Positions 26,884-34,994 of a stretch of 64,000 bases of DNA are shown here, piece by piece. Source of the DNA: CAKSQF01 sp964568425 (GTDB taxonomy: Bacteria > Bacillota > Clostridia > Oscillospirales > CAG-272). Positions within the stretch are counted from its first letter, which is position 1; every line of letters begins with the position of its first letter. Location: the NCBI GenBank assembly GCA_964568425.1, contig CAZMPO010000003.1:62001-126000 (forward strand). The letters run 5' to 3'. The notes below the pieces were generated by a model, which was not told the origin of the DNA, searched no databases, and was given only the letters and a program-made list of their open reading frames with translations. Position numbers and translations under genes: made by a program.

Positions 26884-28173
26884 ATGAAAACAGTAATAAT
26901 GGCAGGGGGAAAGGGGACTCGGATCTCCTCTGTTGCAAAAGACATCCCAAAACCGATGATACGAATCGGGAATATGCCCGTGTTGGAGCATGAGATCTTA
27001 TGCCTTCGCGATCAGGGCTTTACTGACTTTATTATTACCGTAAGCCACCTTGGCAATTTAATTATTGAGTATTTTGGAGATGGTAACAAATTATCTCCGA
27101 GCACGGGCGAACCTTTTAATGTAAACATCGAATACTATGTCGAAGAAGAACCGCTCGGAAATGCGGGTGCGCTTTTTAAGTTAAAAGATAAATTGACCGA
27201 CGATTTTTTGCTGTTAAACGCCGATGCCGTCTTTGATATTGATTTTGTTAGGTTTACAGAATATCACAAACAAAAAGGCGGACTTGTAACATTGTTCACG
27301 CATCCCAACAGTCATCCGTATGACAGCGGATTGCTGGTAGCGGATGAGAATAATGCTGTTGCAAAATGGCTTGCAAAAGAAGATGAGCGTCCGCAGTATT
27401 ACAAAAATCGGGTGAACGCAGGTCTGCATATAATTTCCCCGAAAGTTTTGGAGCGTGTTGTTGATACGCCCAAGGTTGATTTGGATCGTCAAGTTCTCAA
27501 ACCGCTTGCGGGAACAGGAACGATGTTCGTTTATGACAGTCCCGAATATGTAAAGGATATGGGAACACCCGATCGTTATGAGGCTGTTTGCTCGGATTTC
27601 AAAAACGGGATCGTAAAAAGAAAAAATCTGCGACATAAACAGAAGGCAGTTTTTATTGATCGTGATGGAACGATCAATAAAAATGTCGGTTTCCTGCGTG
27701 ATATAAATGACTTTGAGCTGATCGAAGGAGTTGCCGACGCCATAAAATTGATCAATAGAAGCGGTTACCTGGCAATAGTGATCACAAATCAGCCCGTTAT
27801 CGCTCGCGGAGAAGTCTCGTTTTCCGAATTACAAGAAATTCACAACAAGATGGAAACATTGTTGGGATCCTGCGGAGCATATCTTGACGGAATATATTTC
27901 TGCCCGCATCATCCGCATAAAGGGTATGAGGGCGAGATCGCAGAGCTGAAAAAAGACTGTGCATGCAGAAAGCCCAAACCCGGACTCATATTGGAGGCTG
28001 TGAAAGATTTCAATATCGATCCGGACGAATCTTGGATGGTAGGCGATAGCGATGTTGATGTAAAAGCCGGTATGGCAGCAGGGTGCCATACAGCTTATAT
28101 CGGTTCGGAAGACTACGGTCAAGATGTTGCCGGGAGATCTTTGTTTGATATAGTTACAAAAATATTGATGTGA
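26884..28173 (+). CDS. Fused HddC-type nucleotidyltransferase and GmhB-type phosphatase
   Basis: A 429-aa two-domain enzyme. Residues 1-235: nucleotidyltransferase with IMAGGKGTRISS, KPMIRIGNMPVLEH and LLNADAVFD. Residues about 250-429: HAD phosphatase of the GmhB type with FIDRDGTINKN, ITNQPVIARG, a zinc-site pattern CPHHPH...CACRKP and GDSDVDVKAG. GmhB removes the 7-phosphate from heptose 1,7-bisphosphate and HddC then attaches GMP, so consecutive steps are joined in one chain, with the phosphatase second. GGAGG lies before ATG 26884. Confidence 0.88.
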   Translation: MKTVIMAGGKGTRISSVAKDIPKPMIRIGNMPVLEHEILCLRDQGFTDFIITVSHLGNLIIEYFGDGNKLSPSTGEPFNVNIEYYVEEEPLGNAGALFKLKDKLTDDFLLLNADAVFDIDFVRFTEYHKQKGGLVTLFTHPNSHPYDSGLLVADENNAVAKWLAKEDERPQYYKNRVNAGLHIISPKVLERVVDTPKVDLDRQVLKPLAGTGTMFVYDSPEYVKDMGTPDRYEAVCSDFKNGIVKRKNLRHKQKAVFIDRDGTINKNVGFLRDINDFELIEGVADAIKLINRSGYLAIVITNQPVIARGEVSFSELQEIHNKMETLLGSCGAYLDGIYFCPHHPHKGYEGEIAELKKDCACRKPKPGLILEAVKDFNIDPDESWMVGDSDVDVKAGMAAGCHTAYIGSEDYGQDVAGRSLFDIVTKILM

Positions 28174-28194
28174 ATTGATGCGAGGGGTTAAGTT

Positions 28195-28842
28195 ATGGAT
28201 CGTACTGTAAAAAAGCATATAGATTCTTTGATCGAAAGGTATCCGGAGCTCGTTTGTGAGAGAGAGCGGATAATGGATAGCTTTGATGTTTTGAAGGATT
28301 CTTTTTTGAAACGCGGTAAGTTGTTGGTTGCGGGAAACGGAGGATCGGCGGCAGACTCTGAACATATCGTTGGAGAACTTATGAAGAGTTTTGTGTTAGA
28401 CAGATCTGTCGAGCCTCAGTTTGCAAATGCGCTGTCTGCCGTGGATGACGAATTAGGCACTGTTTTGGCTCAAAACCTGCAGAGAGCGTTGCCGGCTATT
28501 GCACTGGACGGTCACCTGTCATTAACGACCGCATATATGAATGATTGCGAACCGCTGTTGTGTTTTGCACAGCAGGTTAACGGTTACGGAAACAGCGGAG
28601 ATGTGCTTTTGGGAATATCGACATCCGGTAATAGTAAAAACATATTATATGCCGCTGTTACTGCAAAAGCAAAAGGAATGAAGGTCATCGGATTGACCGG
28701 TTCAAAAGAGAGCAAGCTTTCGGCGATTGCAGATGTGTGTATAAAGGTTCCGCAACAAGAAACGTATAAGATCCAAGAACTGCATTTGCCGGTATATCAT
28801 TGCCTTTGCTTGATGCTGGAAGACTATTTTTTTGGGTGCTGA
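28195..28842 (+). CDS. gmhA: Sedoheptulose-7-phosphate isomerase (phosphoheptose isomerase)
   Basis: A 215-aa SIS-domain protein: AGNGGSAADSEHIVGE, the phosphate-binding GISTSGNSKN, and ELHLPVYHCLCLMLED match GmhA, including the C-terminal His used in isomerisation. It converts sedoheptulose 7-phosphate to D-glycero-D-manno-heptose 7-phosphate, the first step of the heptose pathway. With the two upstream genes it gives a complete four-activity route to a nucleotide-activated heptose. AGGGG precedes the ATG. This is the last gene wholly inside the AT-rich cassette. Confidence 0.9.
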   Translation: MDRTVKKHIDSLIERYPELVCERERIMDSFDVLKDSFLKRGKLLVAGNGGSAADSEHIVGELMKSFVLDRSVEPQFANALSAVDDELGTVLAQNLQRALPAIALDGHLSLTTAYMNDCEPLLCFAQQVNGYGNSGDVLLGISTSGNSKNILYAAVTAKAKGMKVIGLTGSKESKLSAIADVCIKVPQQETYKIQELHLPVYHCLCLMLEDYFFGC

Positions 28843-28890
28843 TATCGATTTGCATAGTAATTCAGAGAATATGTTATGAAAGGCTAAATC

Positions 28891-30354
28891 ATGTCAACAC
28901 CAACTAAAACCAAACAATTAGCGGTAGATACCGTATTATTCGGTATCAGCACATTCGGCTCGAAAATTCTCGTTTTCCTCCTGACGCCGCTCTATACGGC
29001 GGTCCTCTCGACCGAGGAATACGGCGTCGCCGATCTGATCAATACGACGGTCGCGCTGATATATCCGCTCCTCACTCTTGCAATATCCGACGCCACCCTT
29101 CGTTACGCACTCGATAAAAACAGCTCAAAACGCGCGGTCATCGGCAACTCGATCCTGCTGACCGCTCTGTCTGTCCTTCTGCTTGCCGCACTCTATCCGG
29201 CGGTTGCGGTGATGAACGCCGAGGTCGCGGTACAGCTTAAGGAATATTGGATCTATTTTGTTCTTACATACGCACTCTATAATGTTCACCTCTGCTTTTC
29301 AAATTATGTAAAAGGCATAGGAATGACCAAGCTTTTTGCTGTTCAGGGGATAGTGCATACCCTCTCGGTCGTCGCAGGCAATATTTGGTTTTTGCTTATT
29401 GCGAAGGCGGGTCTTCGCGGATATCTGCTCAGCGTGATCATCGGATACATCGTGCCGATCCTTCTCATGTTCGTTTGCGCGAAGCTGTACAAGGATCTTT
29501 TCCCGATAAAGATAGATATACCGCTTTTCTCGAAGATGCTGAAATACAGCATACCGATGATCCCCGCGCTCCTTGCGTGGTCGATCAATATGTACATTAA
29601 TAAATACATGCTCATCGGAATGCTCGATGACGGACTTGCGCAGTCGGGCATTTTCAGCGTCGCCAATAAGATACCGTCGATGCTGACCGCTGTTTTGTCT
29701 ATATTTACGCAGGCATGGCAGCTCTCGGCAATCTCGAATGTTAACGATGCCGACGAGTCCGAATATTATACCAAGGTCTACAAAGCAATGCATATAGTTG
29801 CGCTTGTCGGGTCGCTTGTGATAATTCCGCTCTCCAAACCGCTCTCGGCACTCCTTTTTGATAAGGATTATTACGCCGCATGGCAACATATCCCCTTTTT
29901 GACACTGTCTGCTTTCTTCTCCTGCCTTTGCGGATTTTTGGCATCGGCGTTTCGCGCTTACGAAAAGACCGTACAGCTCTTTGTCTCGGTCGTGGCGGGT
30001 GCGGTCATAAATGTCATCCTGAATCTCGTTCTTATCCCGACCGTCGGCGTCGTCGGTGCATCGATCGCAACAGCGGCAAGCTTTTTTATGACATGGGTCG
30101 TCCGCATGGTCACCATCCGCTCAATGGTCAAGGTCAAGATCAGACTGTGGCAGACGATCGTCACATACACGGCGGTCATCGCGGCTTGTGTGATGATCAG
30201 TTTCGATCTCTCATTTGCCTATCCCGCGTTCGCCATAGCTTTCGCACTGACCGTACTGCTGAATCTTGCCGATATCCGCGATATTATCGTTGCCGCGTGG
30301 GGTACATTTGTTAAGATCATCGGCTCGCTGAAAAAAGCGGGAAATAAGAAATAA
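28891..30354 (+). CDS. Wzx-type oligosaccharide flippase
   Basis: A 487-aa protein with 12-14 hydrophobic helices and the MOP-superfamily N-terminus (DTVLFGISTFGSKILVFLLTPLYTAVLSTEEYGVADL). It would flip lipid-linked repeat units outward for the Wzy polymerase. The first 60-80 bases are AT-rich like the cassette upstream, while the rest uses the GC-rich codons of the host, so a recombination junction may lie inside the 5' end. AAAGG lies before the ATG. Confidence 0.88.
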   Translation: MSTPTKTKQLAVDTVLFGISTFGSKILVFLLTPLYTAVLSTEEYGVADLINTTVALIYPLLTLAISDATLRYALDKNSSKRAVIGNSILLTALSVLLLAALYPAVAVMNAEVAVQLKEYWIYFVLTYALYNVHLCFSNYVKGIGMTKLFAVQGIVHTLSVVAGNIWFLLIAKAGLRGYLLSVIIGYIVPILLMFVCAKLYKDLFPIKIDIPLFSKMLKYSIPMIPALLAWSINMYINKYMLIGMLDDGLAQSGIFSVANKIPSMLTAVLSIFTQAWQLSAISNVNDADESEYYTKVYKAMHIVALVGSLVIIPLSKPLSALLFDKDYYAAWQHIPFLTLSAFFSCLCGFLASAFRAYEKTVQLFVSVVAGAVINVILNLVLIPTVGVVGASIATAASFFMTWVVRMVTIRSMVKVKIRLWQTIVTYTAVIAACVMISFDLSFAYPAFAIAFALTVLLNLADIRDIIVAAWGTFVKIIGSLKKAGNKK

Positions 30355-30387
30355 TAAAATAATAAACAAATCGGAGGTTTTGATCAT

Positions 30388-31626
30388 ATGAAAATAGCTA
30401 TTGCCGGCACGGGCTATGTCGGACTTTCGATGGCGGTACTGCTTGCACAGCACAACAAAGTCACCGCCGTTGATATCATACCCGAAAAGGTCGACCTTAT
30501 AAACAGCGGCAGATCGCCGATCAGAGATGAATATATCGAAAAATATCTCGCCGAGAAAAAACTCGATCTCAGGGCAACGCTCGACGGCGAGAGTGCCTAT
30601 CGCGACGCCGATTTCGTTGTGATCGCCGCACCGACAAATTACGATTCGAGCAAGAACTTCTTCGATACATCGGCGGTCGAGAATGTCATAAGTCTCGTCA
30701 AATCGGTGAATCCCGATGCGATCATGGTCATAAAATCGACCGTACCCGTCGGCTTTACGGAGAATGTTCGCCAAAAATATCAGTCGGACAACATTCTTTT
30801 CAGCCCCGAATTTCTCCGCGAGTCCAAGGCACTCTACGATAACCTCTACCCGAGCAGAATAATCGTCGGCACGGATACAAACGATCCTCGTCTTGTCGAT
30901 GCCGCCAATAAATTCATCGCTCTGCTCTGCGAGGGCGCACTTAAGGAAAATATCGATACTCTCGTCATGGGCTTTACCGAGGCTGAGGCAGTCAAGCTTT
31001 TCGCCAATACATATCTCGCCCTCCGCGTTTCGTATTTTAATGAACTTGATACCTACGCCGAGATGAAGGGACTTGATACCGAGCGCATAATCAAGGGCGT
31101 CTGCCTTGACCCGAGGATCGGCGATCATTATAATAACCCCTCCTTCGGCTACGGCGGATATTGCCTGCCAAAGGATACCAAACAGCTCCTTGCCAATTAC
31201 GCCGATGTTCCGCAGAATATGATGACGGCGATCGTCGAGTCCAATCGCACAAGAAAGGACTTTATCGCCGACCGCGTTTTGCGCATGGCAGGCTGGTATG
31301 CCTACGATGAGAATAACAGCTACGACATGGCAAAGGAAACTCCCGTGACCGTCGGTGTTTACAGACTCACCATGAAATCTAATTCGGATAATTTCAGACA
31401 GTCGTCGATACAAGGCGTCATGAAACGCATAAAAGCAAAGGGCGCGACAGTCATAATCTACGAGCCCACCCTTGACGATGGCACGACCTTCTTCGGCAGT
31501 CCTGTCGTGAATGATCTCGATAAATTCAAAGAAATGTCGGACGCGATCATCGCAAACAGGTATGACTCCTGCCTTGACGATGTGGCAGATAAAGTTTATA
31601 CCAGAGACATCTTCAAACGCGACTGA
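30388..31626 (+). CDS. ugd: UDP-glucose 6-dehydrogenase family
   Basis: A 412-aa nucleotide-sugar dehydrogenase. GTGYVGLSMA is the NAD site, KSTVPVGFT and SPEFLRE are central blocks, and GYGGYCLPKDTK carries the catalytic Cys (about 260). The UDP-glucose type fits best; it oxidises UDP-glucose twice to UDP-glucuronate. This supplies the acidic sugar expected by the glucuronyl C5-epimerase-like protein of the same locus. CGGAGG precedes the ATG; a hairpin follows. It is in the GC-rich flank, so it may be a stable part of the locus. Confidence 0.92.
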   Translation: MKIAIAGTGYVGLSMAVLLAQHNKVTAVDIIPEKVDLINSGRSPIRDEYIEKYLAEKKLDLRATLDGESAYRDADFVVIAAPTNYDSSKNFFDTSAVENVISLVKSVNPDAIMVIKSTVPVGFTENVRQKYQSDNILFSPEFLRESKALYDNLYPSRIIVGTDTNDPRLVDAANKFIALLCEGALKENIDTLVMGFTEAEAVKLFANTYLALRVSYFNELDTYAEMKGLDTERIIKGVCLDPRIGDHYNNPSFGYGGYCLPKDTKQLLANYADVPQNMMTAIVESNRTRKDFIADRVLRMAGWYAYDENNSYDMAKETPVTVGVYRLTMKSNSDNFRQSSIQGVMKRIKAKGATVIIYEPTLDDGTTFFGSPVVNDLDKFKEMSDAIIANRYDSCLDDVADKVYTRDIFKRD

Positions 31627-31648
31627 CATCATACTTCCGCCAAAATTC

Positions 31649-31673
31649 CGCCTCTCCGAAGCTCGGAGAGGCG
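31649..31673. terminator. Hairpin at the end of the polysaccharide locus
   Basis: An 11-bp perfect stem (CGCCTCTCCGA with TCGGAGAGGCG, loop AGC) 23 bp after the dehydrogenase stop. It is followed by As rather than Ts, so factor-independent termination is doubtful. Confidence 0.5.
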
Positions 31674-31720
31674 AAAAAAATTGTATGAGCGAATTTTTTG
31701 CCGCAATTTTGTCATTTCTC

Positions 31721-31748
31721 TTGACATTTTCCGCAAATATGCTATAAT
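31721..31748 (+). promoter_or_regulatory. Promoter of the isomerase/two-component operon
   Basis: Perfect TTGACA and TATAAT with a 16-bp spacer, 63 bp before the ATG at 31812. Confidence 0.88.
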
Positions 31749-31811
31749 AACATTAACAAACAGTCTGTTGTCGCGGAAATGCCGGTCCGCGGAGAAAAGG
31801 AGAATATTGTA

Positions 31812-32675
31812 ATGAAGATTTCAACACAGATCGAGCACGGCGCGACTCTTGTCGGAGAGGGACGAACGGTCGAGCTTGTCGCAAAGGCAGGCTTTGACGC
31901 ATGGGACTTTTCGATGTTCGCTATGGCACCCTTCGATTGGGGCAAACGTGCAATGATACATACCGACCATCCGCTCCAGGGAACGAACTATCTTAAGTTC
32001 GCAAGAGAGCTTAAGCAGATCGGACTTGATAACGGTATCACCTGCAATCAGTCGCACGCACCCTTTCCGTCGAGAGAGGGCGGTATATACGATTACCTCC
32101 GCCGCGCCATCGAATGTACCGCTGAGGCAGGCGGCAATATCTGCGTCATCCATCCCGACAATAACGACAGCCCCGAGAGAAATGCCGAGATGTATTTCGA
32201 TCTTCTTCCGTTTGCAAAAGACTGCGGCGTGAAGATCGCTACCGAAAATATGTGGAATTGGGACGGCACAAAAGATCAGGCATGCTTTGCCGCCTGCGCC
32301 ACTCCCGAGAGCTTTAATGCGCATCTTGATGCCGTAAATGACGACTATCTCGTCGCTTGCCTTGATATAGGTCACGCCGAGATGAAGGGACTCGGGACCA
32401 ATGCGCCCGAAATGGTTCGCGCACTCGGAAACAGACTTGCCGCACTTCACATCCACGATAACGACAAGTGGCACGACTCGCATCAGATACCCTTCTCGAT
32501 GAACATCGATTTTACGCCCATCGTCAGGGCACTTAAGGATATCGACTATAAGGGCTATTTCACGCTCGAATGCGACAGCTACCTCGTCGGACGCACACCC
32601 GATAATCTGCTTGACGGACTTCGCGACATGGCGGGCGCGGCACGCAGACTTGCCGATATGTTCGAGGCAGACTAA
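31812..32675 (+). CDS. Sugar phosphate isomerase/epimerase (TIM barrel)
   Basis: A 287-aa xylose-isomerase-like TIM barrel. Metal-site motifs are visible in order: IATENMWNWDG (Glu), CLDIGHAEMKG (Asp/His), HIHDNDKWHDSHQ (His/Asp) and TLECDSY (Glu). Such enzymes isomerise or epimerise free or phosphorylated sugars or inositols; the substrate cannot be read. AAGGAG lies before ATG 31812. It starts an operon with the LytTR regulator 32 bp on, so the regulator may sense or control a carbohydrate function. Confidence 0.82.
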   Translation: MKISTQIEHGATLVGEGRTVELVAKAGFDAWDFSMFAMAPFDWGKRAMIHTDHPLQGTNYLKFARELKQIGLDNGITCNQSHAPFPSREGGIYDYLRRAIECTAEAGGNICVIHPDNNDSPERNAEMYFDLLPFAKDCGVKIATENMWNWDGTKDQACFAACATPESFNAHLDAVNDDYLVACLDIGHAEMKGLGTNAPEMVRALGNRLAALHIHDNDKWHDSHQIPFSMNIDFTPIVRALKDIDYKGYFTLECDSYLVGRTPDNLLDGLRDMAGAARRLADMFEAD

Positions 32676-32707
32676 ACGATATACACGACCGAAAGAGCAG
32701 GGAAGAT

Positions 32708-33409
32708 TTGAAATATAAAATAGCTATCTGCGACGACTCTGCCGCCGATAGGCGGTTCGTCGCCGATCTGATCGATAAATGGGCGGCAAAATCGGGCAAT
32801 ACGGTGCAAACGAGACAGTTCTCGTCCGCCGAGGGCTTCCTCTTTCACTACTCCGAGGAGAGCGATTTTGATATATTGCTGCTTGATATCGAGATGGAGG
32901 GCACCGACGGCGTAAGCCTTGCCAAAACCGTGCGCGCCGCCGACAGCAGGGTGCAGATCGTTTTCGTGACAGGCTACTCGGATTATATCGCCGAGGGGTA
33001 CGAGGTCGAGGCACTTCATTACCTTCTGAAGCCTGTCGATGAGGAGAAGCTTTTTGCCGTTCTCGACCGTGCGACAGAAAAGCTTGACGCCGACGGCAAA
33101 ACAGTAGATCTTTCAAATTCGACCGAGACCGCAAGACTGCCGATGCGAGAGATCGTCTATGTCGATGTCGTCGGAAACTATTCGATATTCCACGCAAAAT
33201 TCGATTTTTCGGTCAAAATGACGCTTTCAAAGGTCGAAACAATGCTTGATGACCGATTTGTCAGGGTCGGCAGATCGCTGATCGTTAATCTTGAAAGGAT
33301 CAGAAGGGTAACAAAGACCGATGTCTTCATGGCAGACGGCTCTGTGTTGCCACTTCCCAAGGGCGCGTATGAGCATATCAATCGCGCGATAATCACGAAA
33401 ATAAAGTAA
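32708..33409 (+). CDS. LytTR-family response regulator
   Basis: A 233-aa AgrA/LytR-type regulator. The receiver domain (1-125) has the acidic pair in ICDDS, the phospho-acceptor Asp in ILLLDIEMEG and the Lys in YLLKPV. The LytTR DNA-binding domain follows (about 135-233, MREIVYVDVVGNYSIFHA, FVRVGRSLIVNL). It starts at TTG 32708, with GGGAAGA very close; no ATG is available nearby and the family-typical KYKIAICDD follows. The cognate kinase is two genes downstream. Confidence 0.92.
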   Translation: MKYKIAICDDSAADRRFVADLIDKWAAKSGNTVQTRQFSSAEGFLFHYSEESDFDILLLDIEMEGTDGVSLAKTVRAADSRVQIVFVTGYSDYIAEGYEVEALHYLLKPVDEEKLFAVLDRATEKLDADGKTVDLSNSTETARLPMREIVYVDVVGNYSIFHAKFDFSVKMTLSKVETMLDDRFVRVGRSLIVNLERIRRVTKTDVFMADGSVLPLPKGAYEHINRAIITKIK

Positions 33410-33429
33410 AATGAAAAAGGAAACACACA

Positions 33430-33897
33430 ATGAGCGAGATAAAGCATCAAAACACCGGTGACATCCCCGCCTCCCATAAATGCGAGCACGAGGGATACGA
33501 ATATTACAGAAAGAAATTTCTCACATTTGGAGAAAGCTCTCATACGACTGTCAGCATTTATGAAGTGCCGCCGATGAAAGCGGCATATCCTTACCACTAT
33601 CACCACAGAAACGAGGAGACCTTTTATGTGATAAGCGGTCAAGGGCTTATGAAGTGCGCAGACGGTGAGCGCGAGGTCAAGGCGGGCGATCTGCTCTTCT
33701 TCCCGACAGGCGAGCATGGTGCGCATAAGCTGATCAACACATCCGAGACCGAAAATCTTGTCTATATCGACTTTGACGCAGTCGACGATATCGATGTTGC
33801 AGTCTACCCCGATTCGCAAAAGATCGGCATTTGGGGCAAGGGGATCAACAAGCTCTACGGAATGTACGACAATATCGACTACTATAAGGGCGAGTAG
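33430..33897 (+). CDS. Cupin-domain protein inserted in a two-component operon
   Basis: A 155-aa single-domain cupin. Motif 1 (YHYHHRNEETFYVISGQG) supplies the usual His/His/Glu metal ligands, and motif 2 (GDLLFFPTGEHGAHKL) the last His. Such proteins may be isomerases, dioxygenases or ligand-sensing modules. It sits 20 bp after the response regulator gene and 3 bp before the kinase gene, a place where no enzyme is needed for signalling, so a sensory role for the pair is possible (inference). Confidence 0.82.
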   Translation: MSEIKHQNTGDIPASHKCEHEGYEYYRKKFLTFGESSHTTVSIYEVPPMKAAYPYHYHHRNEETFYVISGQGLMKCADGEREVKAGDLLFFPTGEHGAHKLINTSETENLVYIDFDAVDDIDVAVYPDSQKIGIWGKGINKLYGMYDNIDYYKGE

Positions 33898-33900
33898 ACC

Positions 33901-34563
33901 GTGTCATTTCTGTCCAAAAGGATCGATCGCCATATCGCCGCGTATCAGAGAGAGCTGATCGACACCCATTATATGGAGGTCGAGACGATGTATAAACAAA
34001 TTCGCGGATGGCGGCACGATTACAGAAATCATATACAAATGTTGAAAGCACTTGCCGCAAAGGATGATATAGACGGTATCAAGAGCTATCTCGATATGCT
34101 CGACAAAGATCTTGCCACCGTCGATACCGTTGTGAAAACGGGAAACGCAATGGCTGACGCAATACTCAACAGTAAGATATCGCTTGCAAGATCGAAGGGC
34201 ATATCGGTAAGTGTTGACGCGCATATCCCTGTCAAGCTTAAAATGTCCGAGCTTGACCTCTGCGTCATTATCGGCAATCTTTTTGATAATGCGATAGACG
34301 CCAATATGGCACTGCCCGAGGATAGTCGCATGATACGAGTGTATATGGATATGAAGAAAACTCAACTTTATATCTCGTTTACCAATTTTACCGCCTCCAA
34401 AAAGCAAAAAAAACACGGCAATCTGTTCGCGACGACCAAAGGAGACGGGCACGGATTCGGACTCGTTCGTATCGATAACATAGTCGAGCGTCTTGACGGA
34501 TATCTCTCTCGCAACAGCGAGGACGGCGCATTTACGACCGAGATCCTCATCCCACAGGTGTAG
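33901..34563 (+). CDS. Sensor-less AgrC-type histidine kinase
   Basis: A 220-aa GHKL histidine kinase with only the catalytic half. RGWRHDYRNHIQML carries the phospho-acceptor His (about 39), GNLFDNAIDA is the N box, and GDGHGFGLVRIDNIV the G box. Typical AgrC-type kinases have five to seven membrane helices before this; here only about 35 polar residues precede the His, so the protein should be soluble. GTG 33901 has AAGGGCGAG upstream. No in-frame remnant of a membrane part is seen upstream, since the cupin gene ends 3 bp before. Confidence 0.85.
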   Translation: MSFLSKRIDRHIAAYQRELIDTHYMEVETMYKQIRGWRHDYRNHIQMLKALAAKDDIDGIKSYLDMLDKDLATVDTVVKTGNAMADAILNSKISLARSKGISVSVDAHIPVKLKMSELDLCVIIGNLFDNAIDANMALPEDSRMIRVYMDMKKTQLYISFTNFTASKKQKKHGNLFATTKGDGHGFGLVRIDNIVERLDGYLSRNSEDGAFTTEILIPQV

Positions 34564-34572
34564 ATATTTTTT

Positions 34573-34902
34573 GCTTTTACAACAAAGGTGTGCGAATTGC
34601 GGCTGTTTTTGCAAAGCAAAATCTCTGCCGAAGGCAGAGAAAGCCACAATTCTAAGTCTGAAGACTTGTCTTGAGACTTTTCGCTTTTACAACAAAGGTG
34701 TGCGAATTGCGGCTGTTTTTGCAAAGCAAAATCTCTGCCGAAGGCAGAGAAAGCCACAATTCTAAGTCTGAAGACTTGTCTTGAGACTTTTCGCTTTTAC
34801 AACAAAGGTGTGCGAATTGCGGCTGTTTTTGCAAAGCAAAATCTCTGCCGAAGGCAGAGAAAGCCACAATTCTAAGTCTGAAAACTTGTTTTCAGACTTT
34901 TC
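34573..34902 (+). repeat. Three tandem 110-bp structured repeat units
   Basis: Units at 34573-34682, 34683-34792 and 34793-34902. Units 1 and 2 look identical; unit 3 differs only in its last hairpin. Each can fold into an 11-bp stem with one mismatch (GAATTGCGGCT with AGCCACAATTC) enclosing CTCTGCC-GAA-GGCAGAG, then a second hairpin AGTCTGAA(G/A)AC-TT-GT(C/T)TT(G/C)AGACT followed by TTTTC. Unit 3 has a perfect second stem, units 1-2 one mismatch. A diverged copy opens the window (1-75). No protein is convincingly coded here. Confidence 0.88.
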
Positions 34903-34922
34903 GTCCCCCAAAAAATGCAATT

Positions 34923-34951
34923 CGTCCCCGAAACAACACGGGGACGTTTTT
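34923..34951 (+). terminator. Intrinsic terminator after the repeat array
   Basis: CGTCCCCG pairs with CGGGGACG around an 8-nt loop, followed by five Ts. It ends the upstream transcript just before the ABC exporter promoter. Confidence 0.8.
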
Positions 34952-34954
34952 GTG

Positions 34955-34963
34955 TGATATAAT
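34955..34963 (+). promoter_or_regulatory. Extended -10 promoter of the ABC exporter pair
   Basis: TGATATAAT lies 32 bp before the first start codon. There is no good -35, which suggests activator dependence, for instance on the LytTR regulator upstream (inference). Confidence 0.55.
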
Positions 34964-34994
34964 GTGTGGGAAATAGAAAGGACGGTGGTTTTCT

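Noticed and set aside
30211..31632. A 473-codon minus-strand frame opposite ugd
   Set aside because: The plus-strand frame is a clear nucleotide-sugar dehydrogenase with all motifs; the antisense product has no recognisable feature.
34368..34867. Recurrent short minus-strand frames within the 110-bp repeats
   Set aside because: They are periodic translations of a repeat with strong hairpins, with no initiation site; structure is the conserved part, not the frame.
34573..34902. CRISPR array or integron attC sites as an explanation of the tandem repeats
   Set aside because: There are no unique spacers between units, the unit is 110 bp, and no cas or integrase gene is near.
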